From Candidatus Bathyarchaeota archaeon (GTDB lineage: Archaea; Thermoproteota; Bathyarchaeia; Bathyarchaeales; UBA233), in assembly GCA_023488835.1 (NCBI GenBank), contig JAMDCS010000006.1, positions 1 through 10,921 on the forward strand: a stretch of 10,921 bases of DNA. Reading direction: 5' to 3'. Of the stretch, positions 1 through 5,307 are shown piece by piece (within the stretch, counting starts at the first letter, position 1; each line of letters begins with the position of its first letter). The translations under genes and the position numbers were made by a program. Under the pieces are notes generated by a model. It made no database searches. It saw nothing but the letters and a program-made list of their open reading frames with translations, and was not told the DNA's origin.

Positions 1-631
1 CTGCGCTTCGGAGTCCTGCGATGTCTGCGCCTAACTGGTAGATGGTGGCGAGGTCTTGTTTGCGCAGTGACCCTGCAAGGGCTGCTTTAAGGCCGAGATC
101 ATGGGAGGTTTGGATGAAAGTTTGGAGTTGCTCTTTGTTTTGGTAGGTGAAGAGGGTTGTGCCGTCTTTTGTGGATGTGTCAAGCATGGAAACGTCAGCG
201 CCTGCTTTATGGGCGATTTCCGGGATTAATGTGGTCTTGAGTGTGCCTATTTTTTGTGCGTCTGCATATCCGGCTGCTACGATTTTGATTTGAGGATTAA
301 TTGATTTAGCGGCTTTGGTGACTTGCTGTAAAAGGTATATGGCGTCTTTTTGTGTTTTTAATCCGTACAATCCAACTTTAATATAATCCACGCCTAAGGA
401 TGCTGCGCCATAAGCCGCCAGCGAAACCGAGCCGGGCAAGTTTGATACGTCGCCTATTGCGCAGCTTACCTCGAGCGGTTTAGGTGTAAGTTTTTGTATA
501 TTTTTGATAACCCAAGGATAGTTTGCCCCTAACGCGCCTTCAAGGGGGTTTTTAACGTCGATGATGTCGGCGCCGCCTGCAATTGCTTCTTGGGCTTCGG
601 CTTCGTTTATGGGGCTGATGAGTAGCTTCAA
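1..631 (-). CDS. mfnB: (5-formylfuran-3-yl)methyl phosphate synthase, C-terminus cut by window edge
   Basis: This TIM-barrel enzyme condenses two glyceraldehyde-3-phosphate molecules into 4-(hydroxymethyl)-2-furancarboxaldehyde phosphate, the furan precursor of methanofuran, in the cytoplasm. I translated the minus strand by hand. The N-terminus reads KLLISPINEAEAQEAI, then GGADIIDVKNPLEGALGANY. With the TTG at 629-631 as residue 1, Lys27, Lys85, Asp151 and Lys155 fall exactly at the numbers reported as catalytic in Methanocaldococcus MfnB. Further family blocks are visible: PGSVSLAAYGA, DYIKVGLYG, KIVAAGYAD, LDTSTKDG and LAGSLR. The 210 codons present match a family of about 235 residues, so about 25 C-terminal residues lie outside. 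No ATG is in frame between the upstream stop (707-709) and the conserved start, and TTG gives the usual M-K-L-L-x-S-P opening. No clear Shine-Dalgarno site is visible. Its presence implies methanofuran-dependent C1 metabolism. Identity is very secure; the start is fairly secure. Confidence 0.93.
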   Translation of the reverse strand, partial: MKLLISPINEAEAQEAIAGGADIIDVKNPLEGALGANYPWVIKNIQKLTPKPLEVSCAIGDVSNLPGSVSLAAYGAASLGVDYIKVGLYGLKTQKDAIYLLQQVTKAAKSINPQIKIVAAGYADAQKIGTLKTTLIPEIAHKAGADVSMLDTSTKDGTTLFTYQNKEQLQTFIQTSHDLGLKAALAGSLRKQDLATIYQLGADIAGLRSA

Positions 632-702
632 TTGGGCATCACAAACATGCGGCTCTTTGATGCCTTTAAAGCTTTTCCCCGTCTTTTTGGGTTGTATTTT
701 TT

Positions 703-715
703 GTTTTTATATTCT
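703..715 (-). promoter_or_regulatory. Candidate TATA promoter of mfnB
   Basis: On the minus strand the sequence GAATATAAAAAC is a good archaeal TATA box. It would place transcription start near 681, giving a leader of about 50 nt before the TTG at 631. It is the only strong AT-box directly upstream of the gene. Confidence 0.45.
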
Positions 716-753
716 ATTTGTGGTTGTGCGTTTCCCCTTGCACATCATCTACC

Positions 754-777
754 AGACGGGCTTAGCTGCCGACGTCT
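754..777. repeat. Short interrupted hairpin upstream of mfnB
   Basis: AGACG-GGC-ttagct-GCC-ga-CGTCT forms an 8-bp stem with a 2-nt bulge, followed on the plus strand by TTTT. It could be a weak terminator-like or operator structure, but no gene ends here on the plus strand. Confidence 0.25.
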
Positions 778-820
778 GTTTTGCTAGCGGCGTTTGGGCT
801 GCGTTGCTGGCTGGTTGTAA

Positions 821-857
821 TTAGGTTTAAACGTTGCTTTTTAGGTTCATACGTAGC
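821..857. repeat. Two tandem 17-bp imperfect direct repeats, 20-bp period
   Basis: TTAGGTTTAAACGTTGC (821-837) and TTAGGTTCATACGTAGC (841-857) match at 14 of 17 positions. The start-to-start distance of 20 bp is about two helical turns, as expected for paired protein sites on one DNA face. They lie upstream of the mfnB promoter. A regulatory role is inference. Confidence 0.35.
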
Positions 858-960
858 AGCTATTGCAGAATAGCTATAACTATATTCTACGAGCAAAACC
901 CCCCAAACCTAGATGCGGGGTAAATCCGTTTTTCAATCTTAGAAGATGCTAAGTACCCCT

Positions 961-995
961 CTTTTACCATCTTCTACCAGCGGACTTGGTAAAAG
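961..995. repeat. Perfect 9-bp inverted repeat, 17-nt loop
   Basis: CTTTTACCA at 961-969 and TGGTAAAAG at 987-995 are exact reverse complements. This could be a transcript hairpin or an operator. No adjacent gene explains it. Confidence 0.35.
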
Positions 996-1044
996 CGTCT
1001 ATTTTGTTGGCTGCGTCTGCTTTGGGTTGCAGCTGGTTGCATCT

Positions 1045-1064
1045 TTTTTCTGCAAGCAGAAAAA
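1045..1064. repeat. 20-bp palindrome
   Basis: TTTTTCTGC, AA, GCAGAAAAA form a perfect 9+2+9 palindrome. The near-absent loop argues for a dimeric protein-binding site over an RNA hairpin. It is about 400 bp from the nearest start codon. Confidence 0.3.
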
Positions 1065-1154
1065 CAAAACCGAACGAAACTCCGAATTTGATATTGCTCT
1101 GCCAGACCTCCCCTCCCCTACAAAAACAGTAAAAAGCGCGTCAATTTATCGCCC

Positions 1155-1185
1155 ATAGACAAAAGCATCACCAAAATAAAGTTTT
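1155..1185 (+). repeat. Dispersed 31-bp repeat, copy A
   Basis: Matches the family consensus at about 27 of 31 positions: ATAGACAAAAGCATC, then ACCAAAATAAAGTTTT. The GTATAC end is degraded to ATAGAC. It is not near a start codon. Confidence 0.7.
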
Positions 1186-1218
1186 CTTAGCTAAAAACCC
1201 CCAGAAAATGGCTAAAAT

Positions 1219-1250
1219 TTCGAAATTAACCGAACCTTATATAATCATGC
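1219..1250 (+). promoter_or_regulatory. Strong BRE/TATA promoter element, copy 1 of 3
   Basis: The element holds TTCGAAATT, then CGAA, then CTTATATAATCATGC. The last 13 bases are identical in three places in the window. The CGAA block just upstream of the TATA box sits where an archaeal BRE belongs. Predicted transcription start is near 1267 on the plus strand. No ORF of note follows, so a non-coding RNA is the likely product. Confidence 0.55.
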
Positions 1251-1266
1251 CGACGCTCAAAACATA

Positions 1267-1490
1267 TAAGCAAGCGGAAGAGGCGCTCAAACTCCGACTG
1301 ACACACTAATGTTGCAACTTGGGAGCAAAAAACAAGTTGAGAACCGAAGCTTGAGGCTGCAAAAGGCATCAAAAGTGCTCTCTAAAGAGTGATGTAAGTA
1401 GCCTACTATGAAAATAACGGTGTGATGAGTGTACTTGGGGATCTGAGGTGCTCTCTTGAGTTTTTGGCTGAAGTATTTTCGGGTTTTTTT
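1267..1490 (+). ncRNA. Candidate non-coding RNA downstream of promoter copy 1
   Basis: The boundaries are inferred: transcription start about 25 nt after the TATA box, and the end at a run of seven T (1484-1490). Inside is a perfect 7-bp hairpin, CAACTTG (1315-1321) with CAAGTTG (1333-1339). A C-box-like GTGATGA (1422-1428) is followed by CTGA at 1443-1446 and at 1468-1471, a partial resemblance to a C/D guide RNA, though the internal C' box is poor. It does not match RNase P, SRP or tRNA patterns that I can recognise. Expression is unproven. Confidence 0.3.
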
Positions 1491-1592
1491 GTTGCTTTAG
1501 TGGTGTCTTTTCTTGTCTTAGCCAGTAAATTGGGGATTTGATTGGCTCTATTCTGGTTAAATTAAGGATTTTTTTTGTGGAGGTTTCTGAAT

Positions 1593-1739
1593 TTGGGATT
1601 TTCGAATGATTGTTTTGGCGAAAAAATTTCGAATGGTCACTTTTTACATTATTCAGTTAAACAATCTTATTATGACCATATTAAAATGACAACAAAAATG
1701 CAACTTCAAGGGTGTTATTCTTATCTGTTATGTTTCTAA
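1593..1739 (+). CDS. Doubtful 48-residue ORF behind a GGAGGT site
   Basis: A perfect GGAGGT at 1579-1584 sits 8 nt before a TTG (1593), opening a 48-codon frame that ends with TAA at 1737-1739. The product would be rich in Tyr, His and Cys, with no recognisable domain or membrane segment. Only the ribosome site supports it. The GGAGGT may be coincidental in this G/T-rich stretch. Confidence 0.15.
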   Translation: MGFSNDCFGEKISNGHFLHYSVKQSYYDHIKMTTKMQLQGCYSYLLCF

Positions 1740-1774
1740 GCCCCGAAAAATCGAAAGTGAGTTAAAATGGGTGA

Positions 1775-2056
1775 TTAAGATTTTTTAGCCAAAGCGGCCT
1801 TCCCTTTGTATTCTCGGGAAATAATCATAGTCGACGTCACAAGCACATTCTGCACTGTTCTAATCTTTTCAGAAACAAACTCCTCCAGCTTATCCAGATC
1901 CTCCGTCGCAATCCGCGCAACCACATCATACTCGCCAAACAAAATATCCGAATGCAAAACCTCCTCAAACTCCGTCAGCTTCTGCGCCACCTCCTGCTCA
2001 GTGCCAGAAGCCACCTTAAAAAGTATGTACGCAAAAATAGGCATAGCTTTTACCAT
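1775..2056 (-). CDS. Stand-alone Lrp/AsnC ligand-binding (RAM) domain protein
   Basis: The 93-residue protein consists only of the C-terminal effector-binding half of Lrp/AsnC regulators, with a beta-alpha-beta-beta-alpha-beta order. A first strand (residues 6-15, IFAYILFKVA) precedes a helix (18-33). A strand with the family's glycine-aspartate turn, LFGEYDVVARI (39-49), a helix (51-66) and a last strand (69-81) follow. There is no helix-turn-helix, so it cannot bind DNA alone. In the family such single-domain proteins form beta-sandwich dimers or higher oligomers that bind amino acids and may pair with full-length Lrp proteins. Two ATG starts, four codons apart, are possible. The first follows a short leader 23 nt from a TATA-like box, so I keep it. 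The lysine-rich C-terminus is ordinary. Ligand is unknown. Confidence 0.85.
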   Translation of the reverse strand: MVKAMPIFAYILFKVASGTEQEVAQKLTEFEEVLHSDILFGEYDVVARIATEDLDKLEEFVSEKIRTVQNVLVTSTMIISREYKGKAALAKKS

Positions 2057-2072
2057 TTACCTAATCTTAGTA

Positions 2073-2084
2073 CGATTAATAGTG
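2073..2084 (-). promoter_or_regulatory. Candidate TATA box of the RAM-domain gene
   Basis: The minus strand reads CACTATTAATCG, with TATTAA centred about 23 nt before the ATG at 2056. That spacing would give a leaderless or near-leaderless transcript, common in archaea. Confidence 0.35.
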
Positions 2085-2178
2085 TTTACTACAAGTTAGC
2101 GATGCAACGGGAAAAAGCTTTATCCAATAGAACCAGCATTAGCAGTTATAGTTTTAGAGTCTCTTTATAGGCATTGAA

Positions 2179-2184
2179 AGGTGA
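2179..2184 (+). promoter_or_regulatory. Ribosome binding site that decides the nicotinamidase start
   Basis: AGGTGA lies 5 nt before the GTG at 2190 and overlaps the alternative GTG at 2181, so it can serve only the 2190 start. TATA-like boxes GCTTTATCC (about 2117-2125) and TTATAGTTTT (2146-2155) lie upstream. The first is preceded by an A-rich BRE-like block and gives the more sensible leader length. Confidence 0.5.
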
Positions 2185-2189
2185 AGAGT

Positions 2190-2924
2190 GTGAACAAATC
2201 CAAATCTATCAACCTAAATGAGCATGACGCACTGCTAATAACCGACGTCCAAATCGACTTCTTACCCGGCGGCGCTTTGCCCGTAGCAGACGCTGACAAA
2301 ATAATACCCCTAATCAACGATTATGTTTTCCTTTTTGAATCTGCTGAAGCGCATGTTATTGCTTCACGTGACTGGCATCCACCCAACCATATGTCATTTA
2401 AGGATCAAGGGGGGGTTTGGCCAATTCACTGTGTACAAAATACGCAAGGTGCCAAATTTAGTCCCGACCTTAAACTTCCCAACAACACGCTGGTTATCTC
2501 TAAAGCTACGGATCCTAATCATGAAGCATATTCAGCTTTTGATGGCACAAGCCTCGAAAATGAGTTACAGACGTTTGGTGTAAAGCGGTTTTTTGTTTCG
2601 GGTTTAGCGACTGATTACTGCGTAGTTAACACGGTTTTAGATGCACGTAAACTTGGCTTTGAAACTTTTGTGCTTATGGATGCCACCTTGGGTATTGATG
2701 TTAAGCCGGGCGATGTTGACCGCGCCATTGCAGCCATGGTTAAAAGTGGTGCTAAGCAAGTCACCTTCGACGATTTTGCTGATGCCGCTAATGAGTTGCC
2801 TGTTGAAGAGACGGACTCTGATGCTTTAGCTGAAAAACCCTCGATGCTTATTGATGCGAAAAAGAAGTCTCGGATGCGTTCCAAGGGTGTTAAAAAGAGA
2901 ATAAAGACCGAGCGTCGTGGTTAG
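2190..2924 (+). CDS. Nicotinamidase / isochorismatase-family hydrolase with basic C-terminal tail
   Basis: The likely reaction is nicotinamide to nicotinate plus ammonia, the first step of NAD salvage by the deamidating route. Numbering is from the GTG at 2190. The catalytic triad of cysteine hydrolases is intact: Asp19 in LLITDVQIDF, Lys105 in VISKATD, and Cys144 in GLATDYCV. Metal ligands expected of nicotinamidases are present: Asp61 and His63 in SRDWHPPNH, and His80 in WPIHC. The glycine-rich FLPGGALPV block also favours nicotinamidase over other isochorismatase-like enzymes. The catalytic domain ends near residue 200, the usual family size. A further 45 or so residues follow, first acidic (VEETDSDALAE) and then strongly basic with many Lys and Arg. 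This tail is unusual, lacks a recognisable domain, and could bind nucleic acid or a partner. The gene stands alone. Function by family is secure; the substrate is not proven. Confidence 0.9.
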   Translation: MNKSKSINLNEHDALLITDVQIDFLPGGALPVADADKIIPLINDYVFLFESAEAHVIASRDWHPPNHMSFKDQGGVWPIHCVQNTQGAKFSPDLKLPNNTLVISKATDPNHEAYSAFDGTSLENELQTFGVKRFFVSGLATDYCVVNTVLDARKLGFETFVLMDATLGIDVKPGDVDRAIAAMVKSGAKQVTFDDFADAANELPVEETDSDALAEKPSMLIDAKKKSRMRSKGVKKRIKTERRG

Positions 2925-2925
2925 G

Positions 2926-2957
2926 ACCGAATTGGTGCGAAGCTTATATAATCATGC
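2926..2957 (+). promoter_or_regulatory. Strong BRE/TATA promoter element, copy 2 of 3
   Basis: The element starts 2 nt after the nicotinamidase stop codon. It holds ACCGAATTGG, GCGAAG and CTTATATAATCATGC. It matches copy 3 at 26 of 32 positions. Copies 1 and 2 also share CGCTCAA just downstream. Predicted start is near 2974 on the plus strand. Confidence 0.55.
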
Positions 2958-2973
2958 GTCGCTCAATTCATTT

Positions 2974-3060
2974 ATTCCTTTTTGTGCTGTTTTGGGTTTA
3001 GTTAGCATCCTGATTTAGCATCTAAGGTAGCTTAAATGTTGCTATATGCCAGGATATTCC
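2974..3060 (+). ncRNA. Candidate structured non-coding RNA
   Basis: About 33 nt after the predicted start, the transcript can fold into one long interrupted hairpin with nested stems. ATCCTG (3007-3012) pairs with CAGGAT (3050-3055), GCAT (3018-3021) with ATGC (3046-3049), and GTAGC (3027-3031) with GCTAT (3041-3045, one G-U pair), leaving a 9-nt loop. The bulges are one-sided on the 5' arm. The 3' arm is continuous from 3041 to 3055. No known RNA family was recognised and both ends are estimates. Confidence 0.35.
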
Positions 3061-3263
3061 ATGGTTTTGGTGAGTTTAGGTTCTTAAGTAAGTGTTAAAG
3101 TGCTGCTCAACGCTTTTTTCTACTATCTACCTTCACGAAAATCTGTCGAACTCACACAATTTAAAACAAAACGATAAAACCGGAGCCATAAGATACAGTA
3201 ATTATCATGTTAGTGCTCAATTTATCCATAGGCAACGCATTTTATGGGCTACGATAACCGAAA

Positions 3264-3296
3264 GTAAAAAACGAAAAAACTTTAAAAATAAAAACC
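3264..3296 (-). terminator. Poly-T terminator of the yjbQ-like gene
   Basis: Directly after the stop codon the minus strand carries four T-runs of five or six (TTTTT, TTTTT, TTTTTT, TTTTTT) within 33 nt. This is a typical archaeal intrinsic terminator without a stem. Confidence 0.7.
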
Positions 3297-3298
3297 AT

Positions 3299-3712
3299 CT
3301 ATTCACCCATGACCTGAACGATAAAGGTTCTTTCCCGCGGGTAAACATCTGTCTCGACATACAACAATGATTGCCAAGTACCAAACGCCACCCGCCCATC
3401 CATAAGCGGTAAAGTCTTGTCAGGCGGCAGAACCATTGAGCGCAAATGTGCATGTGCATTTGATGGGTGCTGGTAATCATGGCGTCTAGGTGCGAGTTCT
3501 TCCAGAAAAGCCTTGATATCTTCCAGAAGGGCTGCATCATTTTCCGTTAGAATTAAAATACCGGTCGCGTGAGGCGCGAAAACGTGGACGATACCATTTT
3601 TGATTCCTGAGTTGGATGCGACCTCTTGAACCTCATCTGAGAGCTCGATAAAATCGATTTCGCCATTGGTGTGGAACTTGAGGGTTTTGTTTACAACTTT
3701 AAAACAAGACAT
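3299..3712 (-). CDS. YjbQ/UPF0047-family protein (secondary thiamine-phosphate synthase-like)
   Basis: The 137-residue protein covers the whole family. It has an N-terminal FKVVNKTLKFHTNGE, then DFIELSDEVQ, then the core HVFAPHATGILILTEND (residues 43-59). The histidine block DYQHPSNAHAHLRS (79-92) and the C-terminal DGRVAFGTWQSLLYVETD (105-122) follow. His48, His82, His87 and His89 are candidate metal or active-site residues. Bacterial homologues show weak thiamine-phosphate synthase activity; the true role is uncertain. I chose the ATG at 3710-3712 because homology begins there. An in-frame ATG at 3823 would add 37 residues, but those codons run through a copy of the dispersed repeat and do not resemble the family. 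The gene is divergent from the zinc-finger gene and ends in a clear poly-T terminator. Confidence 0.85.
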   Translation of the reverse strand: MSCFKVVNKTLKFHTNGEIDFIELSDEVQEVASNSGIKNGIVHVFAPHATGILILTENDAALLEDIKAFLEELAPRRHDYQHPSNAHAHLRSMVLPPDKTLPLMDGRVAFGTWQSLLYVETDVYPRERTFIVQVMGE

Positions 3713-3768
3713 ATGATCGCCAATTGTTTTAGGGGCTGTTTTGTTGAAAAACCTTTCTAGACTGCGGA

Positions 3769-3799
3769 AAAACTGTGTTTTGGTGATGCTTTTGTATAC
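3769..3799 (-). repeat. Dispersed 31-bp repeat, copy B
   Basis: On the minus strand it reads GTATACAAAAGCATC and then ACCAAAACACAGTTTT, identical to the consensus. It ends 56 nt before the chosen yjbQ-like start and points toward the gene. Its upstream flank (GTGGCAT followed by an AAACCG block) resembles the flank of copy F. Confidence 0.8.
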
Positions 3800-3919
3800 C
3801 AAATTGCCCATAGGCACTTCCAATTGAGGCGATTAGCAACGGTTTGTTGCAGTCTTATGCCACTCACACAGCCTTTAAAGCAATAAAAACAAAAGCTATC
3901 GTGAGTGTTTTCTTGTTTT

Positions 3920-3925
3920 GGAGGT
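3920..3925 (+). promoter_or_regulatory. GGAGGT ribosome site deciding the zinc-finger start
   Basis: A perfect GGAGGT lies 7 nt before the GTG at 3933. A TTG at 3918 is in frame but overlaps this site, so it cannot use it. Confidence 0.6.
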
Positions 3926-3932
3926 TGTCATA

Positions 3933-4160
3933 GTGGAAAGAAGAAAAAACGAAAGAAAAGAAGGATACGTCGAAAGTTACGCTGCTGTTTCAGATAATGC
4001 CCTCCAAGATTATGAGGATGCCGCCTACCGGACTTTATCAGCCAAATATAGGTGCAGAGATTGCGGAAAGGTTTTTGATACTTTGGAGGCGCAGGATGTG
4101 CATTGGCGCAAGATACATGGGCAAGCTGAGGCTGTTCCTCTTGTCGGTATGCCGATGTAG
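3933..4160 (+). CDS. Small single C2H2 zinc-finger protein
   Basis: This 75-residue protein has one classical finger near its C-terminus: YRCRDCGKVFDT followed by LEAQDVHWRKIHG, spacing C-x2-C-x12-H-x4-H, with the usual aromatic residue between. The first 25 or so residues are charged (RRKNERKEGY) and the middle is acidic (DNALQDYEDAAYR). Stand-alone one-finger proteins of this size are common in archaea and are thought to bind nucleic acid or protein. No target can be read from the sequence. The GTG start is set by the GGAGGT site. The gene is divergent from the yjbQ-like gene and followed by an eight-T run, so it is probably its own transcription unit. Confidence 0.8.
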   Translation: MERRKNERKEGYVESYAAVSDNALQDYEDAAYRTLSAKYRCRDCGKVFDTLEAQDVHWRKIHGQAEAVPLVGMPM

Positions 4161-4164
4161 CACC

Positions 4165-4187
4165 AAAGTTTTAGGGTGTTTTTTTTA
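4165..4187 (+). terminator. Poly-T terminator of the zinc-finger gene
   Basis: A TTTT at about 4169-4172 is followed by eight T at 4179-4186, shortly after the stop codon at 4158-4160. Confidence 0.6.
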
Positions 4188-4343
4188 CTCTTGTCTGCTA
4201 CTATTTTGCATTAAATTGGGCTGATTGGATGCTTCCTATGTAGCTGAGAACGCAATCGACCACGCTAAGGTCCGAGCACCTTTTACCTTTTTACCATTAG
4301 TGGGCATTGGTGAACATAGTTTTATTATGCAATATTTATGGCA

Positions 4344-4400
4344 CGAGTGCAACTGATCAAGGATTTTTAACCAAGCGCCTGCCGTAGAAAGGAGCACTCG
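4344..4400. repeat. Perfect 7-bp inverted repeat closing a 43-nt loop
   Basis: CGAGTGC (4344-4350) pairs with GCACTCG (4394-4400). It could close a small structured RNA, but no well-placed promoter or terminator supports that. Confidence 0.25.
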
Positions 4401-4454
4401 GGATATACTTAATCAAAAGAGAAACTCCTCAAGCTCAAATCAAAGCCAATTTTT

Positions 4455-4467
4455 AGAAACTTATATG
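4455..4467 (+). promoter_or_regulatory. BRE/TATA-like box with no gene behind it
   Basis: AGAAAC followed by TTATATG resembles a good archaeal promoter reading right, with a start expected near 4490. No ORF follows. A T-run at 4535-4540 would end a transcript of about 50 nt. Confidence 0.3.
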
Positions 4468-4535
4468 CACTAATAGATTAGCGGAAAATTGGCCAATAAG
4501 CGAAGCTAAATTAATTTAAGAGCTCGTGTTAGAAT

Positions 4536-4566
4536 TTTTTGGTGTTTTGGGGATGCTTTGGTATAC
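4536..4566 (-). repeat. Dispersed 31-bp repeat, copy C
   Basis: On the minus strand it reads GTATACCAAAGCATC, then CCCAAAACACC. The last five bases differ from the consensus. The GTATAC end lies in a perfect 14-bp palindrome, TTTGGTATACCAAA (4557-4570). Confidence 0.65.
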
Positions 4567-4794
4567 CAAAATTTTTTGTGCATCCTCGTTTTTTGCTGTT
4601 TGCAGACAATCCAGCTTGTATAAAACAAAGGTATTTTTTTATTACATCTGTTCATAGTCTGCGCAGAGTGTTCCTCAACTCGTGTAGATCCCAAACGCTC
4701 TGAAAGGCGCTATCTTGTGATACCCTAAATGCTGGTGGGGCTGGTTGCATTACAAAAAAGATTCAACCTATTTTTTGAACCACCGGTTACAGAA

Positions 4795-4825
4795 CCAAAA
4801 TGAAGCATCCCCAAAAGTCAGAAAG
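4795..4825 (+). repeat. Dispersed repeat, degenerate copy D
   Basis: Only the middle is kept: GAAGCATCCCCAAAA followed by CAG. The GTATAC end is lost. Membership in the family is probable but weaker than for the other copies. Confidence 0.4.
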
Positions 4826-5121
4826 AGTAACAGTTTACTTCTTACACTAAGGCTGCTTTCTGTTAGAACAATCATCGATCTCTAACCCTTCAGACCAGAA
4901 CAAAAATCGCAAGACCTAAAGACATCAAATTAAAAATGAAAAGATAAGTTGACCTCACTTAAACAGACGCTGTTAGTGCATTTGGGCAAGGGCTAAAAGT
5001 TTTGCAGGAAAACGCCAAAATTTACTATTTGCAGTTTAGCTCAGAAAAATGTGTTAAACTTGCGAAGGGATGCCGAAAAAGTCTGGTTTTGCTTTACATG
5101 GAGATTTTCGGAGGTACTTAT

Positions 5122-5307
5122 ATGAGGCCCCCGTTTTGTCCATGCCAGTCTCCTAGGGAACTAGCTAAGAGGCATAAATTGAGCTCGTTTTTATCAAATG
5201 GGCATTTATTGTGGTTTTTGATTTTGTGTTTATGGGAAAAATATTTGGTTTTTTTCCAGCATAGCTTTTTCGCAATAATTCAGGTTATAAATAGCCTTAG
5301 TATCTGA
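5122..5307 (+). CDS. Possible 61-residue membrane protein
   Basis: A perfect GGAGGT (5110-5115) lies 6 nt before an ATG at 5122, the best ribosome site in the window apart from the zinc-finger gene. The N-terminus holds a Cys-Pro-Cys (FCPCQSP, residues 5-11) and a basic stretch (ELAKRHK). One or two hydrophobic segments follow (about residues 28-38 and 41-58, rich in Leu, Phe, Ile and Trp), so a small membrane-anchored protein with its basic side in the cytoplasm is plausible. An ATG further upstream at 5002 extends the frame but has no ribosome site. I recognise no family. A chance ORF in AT-rich sequence is still possible. Confidence 0.35.
   Translation: MRPPFCPCQSPRELAKRHKLSSFLSNGHLLWFLILCLWEKYLVFFQHSFFAIIQVINSLSI

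Larger units (their letters stand above)
632..1774. other. Gene-poor stretch between mfnB and the RAM-domain gene
   Basis: No convincing protein gene lies here. The longest plus-strand frame (946-1158, 70 codons) has no ribosome site and a composition typical of chance. The stretch holds the mfnB promoter, the 20-bp-period tandem repeat, two inverted repeats (961-995 and 1045-1064), one copy of the dispersed 31-bp repeat (1155-1185), a strong promoter element (1219-1250), T-runs at 1484-1490 and 1569-1576, and a possible 48-codon frame at 1593-1739. Confidence 0.6.
4188..5109. other. Gene-poor stretch
   Basis: No protein gene is convincing. The minus-strand frame 4506-4694 is probably chance and runs through the dispersed repeat. 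The stretch holds an inverted repeat (4344-4400), a BRE/TATA-like box (4455-4467) and dispersed repeat copies C and D. I looked for tRNA T-loop sequence and saw none. Confidence 0.5.

Noticed and set aside
561..824. Plus-strand open frame of 87 codons
   Set aside because: Its first part is antisense to mfnB, whose conserved residues are clear, and the rest lies in the promoter region.
946..1158. Plus-strand open frame of 70 codons
   Set aside because: No ribosome site or domain. It spans two inverted repeats and ends at repeat copy A.
1260..1330. tRNA gene behind promoter copy 1
   Set aside because: No T-loop GGTTCRANNCC, no acceptor stem pairing and no anticodon arm could be built here or in the other gene-poor stretches.
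3092..3370. Plus-strand frame of 92 codons
   Set aside because: Lies over the yjbQ-like gene's terminator and 3' end, has no ribosome site, and is rich in Asn/Lys codons from AT-rich DNA.
3769..3799. Dispersed repeat as a conserved peptide motif (VYKSITKTQF-like)
   Set aside because: In other copies the same frame carries stops or amino-acid changes (K/R/Q, T/P) and lacks start codons; the changes are not biased to silent sites.
4506..4694. Minus-strand frame of 62 codons
   Set aside because: Runs through repeat copy C, with no ribosome site and no recognisable domain.
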